Source of the DNA: Porphyrobacter sp. UBA7686
Lineage (GTDB): Bacteria; Pseudomonadota; Alphaproteobacteria; Sphingomonadales; Sphingomonadaceae
Assembly: GCA_002482865.1 (NCBI GenBank)
Contig: DLGU01000179.1
Coordinates: forward strand, 1-10,313
Reading direction: 5' to 3'
DNA length: 10,313 nt
How positions within the stretch are numbered: the first letter of the stretch is position 1; each line of letters starts with the position of its first letter. Made by a program: the position numbers and the translations under genes. Of the stretch, positions 5,569 through 10,313 are shown one piece after another. Below the pieces are notes generated by a model. The model did no database searches and had not been told where the DNA came from. It saw only the letters and a list, made by a program, of their open reading frames with translations.

Positions 5569-7896
5569 ATGCGCCAGAAGGAACTGCGCCTTGCTCTGGT
5601 ATGTTACGGCGGGGTCAGCCTGGCGGTCTACATGCACGGCATCACCAAGGAGGTGTGGCATCTCGCCCGGGCGAGCCGTGCGTTCCACCATCCTGCCGCC
5701 GTTCCGCTTGACGGTGTCGCGGCGGCCTATCGCGATTTTCTGCGCACGGTGGAGCGCGATCATGCGCTGCGGCTGCGGGTGCTCCCCGATATCCTCACCG
5801 GCGCGAGCGCGGGCGGGATCAATGCGGTGTTCCTCGCACAGGCGATCTATGCCGGACACAGTCTTGAGCCGCTCACCGACCTGTGGCTCACCAATGCCGA
5901 TGCGAGCGAGCTGACCGATCCCGATGCCGAGCCGCTCTGGCGCTATGGCAAGCTCTGGGCGCAGCCGATTGCCGAGTGGTTCCTGAGCCGTCCGGGCAAT
6001 GCGGTCAGCGCGACGGTCTCGCCCGAAACCCGCGCTGAGGTGCGCGCCAAAGTCTCGCGTCTGGTGCGCGGGCGCTGGTTCAGCCCGCCGTTTTCGGGCT
6101 CGCGGTTTTCGGCGATGCTGTTTGAGGCGCTGATGAAGATGGAGGCCGAGGGCGACGGCCTCCCCTTGCTGCCCGCGAGCTATCCGATCGACCTGACCGT
6201 CACTGCCACCGATTTTCGCGGGCACCCCGAGCGGCTGCGGCTCAATTCCCCGCCCCATGTCGAGGAGACCGAGCATCGTTTGCCGATCACCTTCCGCGCG
6301 CGGGTGGGCGAAGGCAGCCGGGGCGGAATGCCGGGGATGCTGGCTGATCCGCTTGAACTGGTGCTGGCCGCCCGCGCGACGGCGAGCTTCCCTGGCGCTT
6401 TTCCGCCGCTGACCCTTTCTGAGATCGATGCCCTTGCCGCTGCCGAAGGGCAGGAATGGCCCGGCCGCGACGCGTTCCTCGCACGGATCATGCCCGCCCA
6501 TGTCGCGCGCGGAAGCATGGCGGAGGTCGCGCTGATCGATGGGGCGGTGCTGGTGGGCGCGCCGTTCGGAGCCGCCCTCGCCGCGCTGCACGGCCGCCCA
6601 GCGCAGCGCGAGGTTGACCGCCGCTTCGTCTATCTCGACCCGCGCCCAGATGGGGCTCGCCCCGCTCCCGGCACCCGCACCCGCGACGTGGGCTTCTTTG
6701 GCGCGATCTTCGGCTCGCTCTCTACCATCCCGCGCGAACAGCCGATCCGCGATGATCTGGAACGCATCGACCAGCAATCGCGTGACGCCGCGCGGCTGAA
6801 GCGGATCGTGATGGACTTGCAGCCCGATATCGACCGCGCAGTGGAGAAGCTGTTCGGCTATACGTTCCTGCTCGACCGCCCCACGCCCAAGCGGCTTGCT
6901 GCCTGGCGCTCCAGGGCGCAGCAGGCCGCGGCTGAGCGAGCGGGCTATGCCTTTGGCGCCTATGCGCTCACCAAGTTCGACGGCATCCTCGGCCAGTTAG
7001 CGACGCTGATCCTGCGCGCCGCCGGGCAGCCGATGGCCGATACCGGCGCGCTGATCGAGGTCTTGCGCTGCGAGCTTGAGGCGCGCGGGTTGCACCAGCT
7101 CACCGGTGCGCAGGGCGGCGCGACTTTGGGGGCGATTGCATTTTTCCGCGCGCATGACACCGGCTTCCGCATCCGCCGGCTGCAAATGCTGTCGCGCAAG
7201 CTGGCCCGCGATTGGCAGGTCGATCCTGAGATTTCCGAGGATGCGCTCGACCGCGCGCGCGACAGGCTCTACGAAATTCTCGCGCTCTATTACCGCGCGG
7301 ACGAGGACGTGCTGCATGCTCCGCTCTTCCGCGAATTGGCGGCAAACGCCCTACAGGCCCCCGCTGCGGTGATCGATTACTTGGGCGCCGAGCGCTTGTT
7401 GCCCGCGACCGATCTCGCCGCCGAGGAGTTGCTGATCGACGCGCTGGAGGACATGCCGAAAAGCCTCAAGCGGCGCATGCTGCTGACCTATCTCGGCTTC
7501 CCGTTCTACGACGTCGCCACTCTCCCCCTGTCGCGGCGCGAGGGGCTGGATGAGTTCAACCCGGTCAAGATCGACCGCATCTCGCCCGATGATGCGCGGT
7601 CGATCCGTGACGGCGGCACGGCTGCGACCTTGCGCGGGATCGAGTTCTACAATTTCGGCGCGTTCTTCAGCCGCGACTACCGCGAGAATGACTATCTGTG
7701 GGGACGCCTGCACGGCGCGGAGCGGATGATCGATCTGGTCGCCTCGACGGTCACGGGCGGCGTTCCCCCGGAAACCGTCACGGCGGCCAAGCGCGCTGTG
7801 TTCCTGGCAGTGCTGGAGGAAGAGGAACTGTCCGGCCGCTGTCAACGCGGGCTCATCGACCAGATCCGGCTCGAAGTGCGGGAGCGGATGGGTTGA
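5569..7896 (+). CDS. Patatin-related protein with extended C-terminal region (TIGR03607/DUF3376-like), function unknown
   Basis: The 775-residue protein has an N-terminal patatin-like lipid acyl hydrolase domain. The beginning, KELRLALVCYGGVSLAVYMH, is typical of the 'patatin-related protein' family TIGR03607; GGVSLAVY supplies the oxyanion-hole glycines. The nucleophile elbow is TGASAGGINAVF (Ser80) and the catalytic-dyad aspartate lies in ALIDGAVLVGAPFG (Asp324). RATASFPGAFPP (about 269-280) is the usual block before the dyad aspartate. All catalytic elements are therefore intact and lipase or phospholipase activity is likely, though substrates for this family are unknown. The part after about 360 is long, mostly helical in composition, and resembles DUF3376-type C-termini. 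I see no signal peptide or clear membrane segment, so it is probably cytoplasmic or membrane-associated. The ATG at 5569 is preferred; an in-frame TTG at 5533 would add 12 residues. No Shine-Dalgarno is visible. It is a single gene, divergent from radA and convergent with dnaJ. The family is patchily distributed among bacteria. Confidence 0.85.
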   Translation: MRQKELRLALVCYGGVSLAVYMHGITKEVWHLARASRAFHHPAAVPLDGVAAAYRDFLRTVERDHALRLRVLPDILTGASAGGINAVFLAQAIYAGHSLEPLTDLWLTNADASELTDPDAEPLWRYGKLWAQPIAEWFLSRPGNAVSATVSPETRAEVRAKVSRLVRGRWFSPPFSGSRFSAMLFEALMKMEAEGDGLPLLPASYPIDLTVTATDFRGHPERLRLNSPPHVEETEHRLPITFRARVGEGSRGGMPGMLADPLELVLAARATASFPGAFPPLTLSEIDALAAAEGQEWPGRDAFLARIMPAHVARGSMAEVALIDGAVLVGAPFGAALAALHGRPAQREVDRRFVYLDPRPDGARPAPGTRTRDVGFFGAIFGSLSTIPREQPIRDDLERIDQQSRDAARLKRIVMDLQPDIDRAVEKLFGYTFLLDRPTPKRLAAWRSRAQQAAAERAGYAFGAYALTKFDGILGQLATLILRAAGQPMADTGALIEVLRCELEARGLHQLTGAQGGATLGAIAFFRAHDTGFRIRRLQMLSRKLARDWQVDPEISEDALDRARDRLYEILALYYRADEDVLHAPLFRELAANALQAPAAVIDYLGAERLLPATDLAAEELLIDALEDMPKSLKRRMLLTYLGFPFYDVATLPLSRREGLDEFNPVKIDRISPDDARSIRDGGTAATLRGIEFYNFGAFFSRDYRENDYLWGRLHGAERMIDLVASTVTGGVPPETVTAAKRAVFLAVLEEEELSGRCQRGLIDQIRLEVRERMG

Positions 7897-7971
7897 TATG
7901 GCCATCGCCCGAGGCCGCAATGCGGTCCGGGTCTTGCGGGTCAGCTTAGCGGCAGGTGCACATGAGGCGCT

Positions 7972-9123
7972 TCAGCCCCCGAACACGTCTTTCAACTTGT
8001 CGAAGAAGCCGCGGCTTTCCGGGCATTCGTCACCAGTCTCGGTCGCCTTGAATTCCTCGAGGATTTCCTTCTGGCGGCGGCTGAGCTTGGTCGGGGTCTC
8101 GACGGCGATTTCCACCACCAGATCGCCGCGCCCGCGCCCTTGCAGCACCGGCATTCCGGCCCCGCGAATGCGCAGTTGCTTGCCAGACTGGATACCGGCG
8201 GGGATTTCGAGCCGGTTGGTCGAGCCATCGAGATCGGGAATCTCCACGCAGCCGCCCAGCGCCGCCGTGGTGAAGCTCACCGGCACACGGGTGGCGAGCG
8301 TGGTGCCGTCGCGTTCAAACACCCGGTGCGGTTTGACATGGAGGAAGATGTAAAGATCGCCTGCGGGAGAGCCGCGCTGACCGGCTTCGCCTTTTCCGCC
8401 AAGGCGGATGCGGGTGCCGGTGTCAACGCCTGCGGGAATATCGATCTTGAGGGTCTGAGGCTTGTCCACCCGCCCTTCCCCGCCGCAGACCCGGCACGGG
8501 TTTTCGATCACCTTGCCGCGCCCGTTGCAGGTGGGGCACGGCCGCTCGATCACGAACAGGCCCTGCTTGGCGCGCACGCTGCCCATGCCATTGCACAGAT
8601 TGCACTGGCGTTCGCTGGTGCCGGGGGTTGCGCCCGTGCCGTCGCAGGTGTCGCAGGCCTGGCTGACTTCGATCTCGATCTCGGTCGATTTGCCGTGGAA
8701 GGCCTCTTCGAGCGTGACCTGCATGTCATAGCGCAGGTCCGCGCCGCGCCGCTTCTGCTGGCGCTGCGCACCGCCGCCGCCAAAGGCGCTACCGAAGATG
8801 GTTTCGAAGATGTCGCCAATATCGGCGAAATCGCCGCCGCCCCGGCCGCCGAAGCCACCGCCGCCGCCGCCGCCGCCGCCGTTCATGCCTTGCGTGAAGG
8901 CATCATGGCCATAGCGGTCATAGGCCGCACGCTTTTGCGGGTCCTTGAGGCAATCATAGGCCTCGCTGATCGCCTTGAACTTGGCTTCCGCACTGGCATC
9001 GCCCGGATTGCGGTCCGGGTGATACTTCATGGCAAGCTTGCGATAGGCGCTCTTGAGCGCCGCGCCGTCAGCGGTGCGGGCGCATTCGAGCGTGGTGTAG
9101 TAATCTGTCTGGGCGGTGGACAT
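7972..9123 (-). CDS. dnaJ: Chaperone protein DnaJ (Hsp40, class I)
   Basis: DnaJ is the co-chaperone that delivers unfolded clients to DnaK and stimulates its ATPase. The 383-residue protein has the full class I layout. It has a J domain (about 5-72) with the HPD triad at 35-37, and a Gly/Phe-rich region (about 79-118) that includes nine glycines in a row. Four zinc-finger CxxCxGxG repeats start at Cys157, Cys174, Cys196 and Cys210. The C-terminal client-binding domains follow (IPAGVDTGTRIRLGGKGE; IPAGIQSGKQLRIRGAGMP). It ends in GFFDKLKDVFGG, a common DnaJ ending. The start ATG at 9123 has an AGG about 8 bases upstream. It follows dnaK in the same direction after 91 bases, which hold a stem-loop and a short open frame. 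No separate heat-shock promoter was recognised in that gap, so it is probably co-transcribed with dnaK. Confidence 0.98.
   Translation of the reverse strand: MSTAQTDYYTTLECARTADGAALKSAYRKLAMKYHPDRNPGDASAEAKFKAISEAYDCLKDPQKRAAYDRYGHDAFTQGMNGGGGGGGGGFGGRGGGDFADIGDIFETIFGSAFGGGGAQRQQKRRGADLRYDMQVTLEEAFHGKSTEIEIEVSQACDTCDGTGATPGTSERQCNLCNGMGSVRAKQGLFVIERPCPTCNGRGKVIENPCRVCGGEGRVDKPQTLKIDIPAGVDTGTRIRLGGKGEAGQRGSPAGDLYIFLHVKPHRVFERDGTTLATRVPVSFTTAALGGCVEIPDLDGSTNRLEIPAGIQSGKQLRIRGAGMPVLQGRGRGDLVVEIAVETPTKLSRRQKEILEEFKATETGDECPESRGFFDKLKDVFGG
8858..8881. repeat. (CCG)8 trinucleotide tract within dnaJ
   Basis: Eight uninterrupted CCG units encode eight of nine consecutive glycines (residues 82-90) in the Gly/Phe-rich linker of DnaJ, as GGC codons on the minus strand; the ninth glycine codon is GGT. 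Such tracts can gain or lose units by slippage. Changes in whole triplets would only lengthen or shorten the flexible linker. Confidence 0.8.
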
Positions 9124-9132
9124 GTTGTTGAC

Positions 9133-9207
9133 CTATTCCCCGTGACCAGCCGCAGCCGATGCGCCGGAACCAGGAACCGGCTGCATCTGCTGCGAACTGG
9201 GTTGCAT
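9133..9207 (-). CDS. Candidate 24-residue small ORF between dnaK and dnaJ
   Basis: An ATG at 9207 opens a frame of 24 codons ending in TAG at 9133. It begins 7 bases after the dnaK stop and ends 9 bases before the dnaJ ATG, so it nearly fills the 91-base spacer. AAGG lies 5 bases before the ATG, overlapping the dnaK stop, and could serve as a ribosome site. The product begins MQPSSQQMQPVPG and ends in an Ala/Gly-rich piece (SGASAAAGHGE). It has no recognisable domain, no membrane segment and no cysteine. The ORF contains the whole 9151-9194 hairpin. It could be a coupling or leader-type ORF that keeps ribosomes moving into dnaJ, or a chance open frame in GC-rich DNA. I do not recognise a family. 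Confidence 0.3.
   Translation of the reverse strand: MQPSSQQMQPVPGSGASAAAGHGE
9151..9194 (-). other. Long imperfect stem-loop in the dnaK-dnaJ spacer
   Basis: Three nested arms pair in register: CGCAGC (9151-9156) with GCTGCG (9189-9194), GATGC (9158-9162) with GCATC (9183-9187), and GCCGG (9163-9167) with CCGGC (9177-9181). This gives 16 paired bases with one 1x1 mismatch (9157/9188), one bulged base (9182) and a 9-base loop. No U-run follows in the transcript direction, so a simple intrinsic terminator is unlikely. An mRNA processing, stability or partial attenuation role would fit the need for less DnaJ than DnaK. Hairpin cleavage between chaperone genes is known for groESL in Agrobacterium. 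The pairing is seen directly; the role is inference. Confidence 0.6.
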
Positions 9208-9214
9208 CGGGGCC

Positions 9215-10313
9215 TTAGCCCTTCTTGTCTTCGTCGACCTCGGAGAACTCGGCGTCGACGACGTCTTCGTCGGCGGCCGTTTCGCCAGCTGTCTCGGCAG
9301 CGGCATCCGGCCCTGCGGCCTGCTGCTGTTCGTAAATCTGCTGGCCCATCTTCATCGCCGACTGCGTCAAGGCCTGCGCCTTGGCGTTGATGTCATCGGC
9401 GTCGCCGCCTTCGAGCGCGGTCTTCACCGCCGCGATGGCTTCCTCGACCTCGGTCTTGATCGCCGCGTCGATCTTCGCGCCGTGCTCTTCGAGCTGCTTT
9501 TCAGTTGCGTGCACCAGACTGTCAGCCTGATTTCGCGCTTCGGCAGCCGCCCGGCGCTTCTTGTCTTCTTCCGCGAACTTTTCGGCGTCCTTGACCATCT
9601 GGTCGATGTCGGAATCCGAGAGACCGCCCGAAGCTTGGATCTTGATCGTCTGCTCCTTGCCGGTGCCCTTGTCCTTGGCCGCCACGGACACAATGCCGTT
9701 GGCGTCGATATCGAAGGTCACTTCGATCTGCGGCACGCCGCGCGGTGCGGGCGGAATCCCGATCAGGTCGAAATTGCCAAGCAGCTTGTTATCCGCCGCC
9801 ATCTCGCGTTCGCCCTGATAGACCTTGATCGTCACCGCGTTCTGGTTGTCTTCGGCGGTCGAGTAGGTCTGGGTCTTCTTGGTTGGGATGGTGGTGTTGC
9901 GGTCGATCATGCGGGTGAACACGCCGCCCAGCGTCTCGATACCGAGCGAAAGCGGGGTCACGTCGAGCAGCAGCACGTCCTTGACGTCGCCCTGAAGCAC
10001 GCCGGCCTGAATGGCCGCGCCCATGGCGACGACTTCATCCGGGTTCACGCCGGTGTGGGGCTTGGCGCCGAAGAACTGTTCCACCACTTCGCGCACGCGG
10101 GGCATACGGGTCATGCCGCCGACAAGGATCACTTCGTCGATCTGGTCCTTTGTAACACCCGCATCCGCCAGCGCCTTCTTGCACGGATCAAGCGTACGCT
10201 GGATCAGCGTGTCGACCATCTTTTCGAGGTCGGCGCGGGTGATCGTCTCCACCAGGTGCAACGGGGTCGTGGTGCCACCTTCCATGCGCGCGGTGATGAA
10301 GGGCAGGTTGATT
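9215..10313 (-). CDS. dnaK: Chaperone protein DnaK (Hsp70), C-terminal part (cut by window edge)
   Basis: About 365 residues are visible; the gene enters from the right edge, so roughly the first 270 residues of a usual 640-residue DnaK are missing. The visible part begins [13 protein letters not shown], within the nucleotide-binding domain. It continues through [18 protein letters not shown], then [17 protein letters not shown] and the linker [19 protein letters not shown]. The substrate-binding beta domain follows ([38 protein letters not shown]), then the helical lid. The tail is rich in Ala, Glu and Asp and ends [16 protein letters not shown], typical of alphaproteobacterial DnaK. DnaK is the cytoplasmic ATP-driven chaperone working with DnaJ and GrpE. 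Its promoter and any heat-shock control lie outside the window. The frame remains open to the last complete codon at the right edge, so the CDS is partial rather than starting at the internal ATG at 10285. Confidence 0.98.
   Translation of the reverse strand, partial: INLPFITARMEGGTTTPLHLVETITRADLEKMVDTLIQRTLDPCKKALADAGVTKDQIDEVILVGGMTRMPRVREVVEQFFGAKPHTGVNPDEVVAMGAAIQAGVLQGDVKDVLLLDVTPLSLGIETLGGVFTRMIDRNTTIPTKKTQTYSTAEDNQNAVTIKVYQGEREMAADNKLLGNFDLIGIPPAPRGVPQIEVTFDIDANGIVSVAAKDKGTGKEQTIKIQASGGLSDSDIDQMVKDAEKFAEEDKKRRAAAEARNQADSLVHATEKQLEEHGAKIDAAIKTEVEEAIAAVKTALEGGDADDINAKAQALTQSAMKMGQQIYEQQQAAGPDAAAETAGETAADEDVVDAEFSEVDEDKKG

Noticed and set aside
5143..6777. 544-codon open frame on the minus strand opposite the patatin gene and running into radA
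   Set aside because: It lies antisense to two well-supported genes, is rich in Arg/Ala/Gly/His with no recognisable motif, and is explained by the codon bias of GC-rich DNA.
6853..6872. Second LexA-like pair, GTTC ... GTTC, inside the patatin gene
   Set aside because: The spacer is 8 rather than 7 bases and it lies within coding sequence, so it does not meet the operator rule.
7911..7930. Small hairpin (GGCCGC/GCGG-T-CC with a 3-base loop) between the convergent patatin gene and dnaJ
   Set aside because: The stem is short with a bulge, the loop is minimal and there is no T-run on either strand, so a terminator cannot be claimed. The 75-base gap otherwise shows nothing.
9124..9214. A separate heat-shock (sigma-32) promoter for dnaJ
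   Set aside because: No CTTGAA-like -35 or CCCCAT-like -10 is visible in the spacer; co-transcription with dnaK is simpler.
8140..9390. 416-codon plus-strand open frame opposite dnaJ and the end of dnaK
   Set aside because: It is an Ala/Gly-rich mirror of dnaJ, and crosses into dnaK without any motif of its own.

Overview
The window is GC-rich chromosomal DNA from an alphaproteobacterium, most likely a member of the Sphingomonadales (Erythrobacter/Porphyrobacter-like). This rests on the style of the PhaR, DnaK and DnaJ proteins, the presence of alr and radA-cvpA in one cluster, and a GTTC-N7-GTTC type LexA box. The organism call comes from reading protein sequences, not from a search. I see no rRNA, tRNA, CRISPR array, insertion sequence or phage gene.

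Left part (1-5495), all on the minus strand, in transcription order from right to left: radA (DNA repair ATPase), cvpA (small membrane protein), an IscU/NifU-type scaffold-like gene, a metabolite:H+ symporter of the MFS, alr (alanine racemase), then after an 85-base gap phaR (polyhydroxyalkanoate regulator, cut by the left edge). The spacings radA-cvpA (12 bases), cvpA-iscU-like (5 bases), iscU-like-MFS (49 bases) and MFS-alr (8-base overlap) suggest one transcript. alr, radA and cvpA lie together in many alphaproteobacteria. Here two unrelated genes sit between alr and cvpA.

Middle (5496-7896): a 73-base divergent control region, then on the plus strand a 775-residue patatin-related protein of unknown function. 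The control region holds a perfect GAAC-N7-GAAC direct repeat, the classic alphaproteobacterial LexA (SOS) box. It lies inside a plausible radA promoter and just upstream of the patatin gene.

Right part (7972-10313), minus strand: dnaK (3' part only) followed by dnaJ, the Hsp70/Hsp40 chaperone pair. The 91-base dnaK-dnaJ spacer is not empty. It holds a long imperfect stem-loop, nested in a 24-codon open frame that nearly fills the gap. dnaJ and the patatin gene converge across 75 bases with no convincing terminator.

Most of the window is ordinary housekeeping sequence. The points most worth following are the LexA box between radA and the patatin gene, the small open frame with its hairpin between dnaK and dnaJ, the orphan patatin-related protein, and the symporter with a large two-cysteine extracytoplasmic insert.
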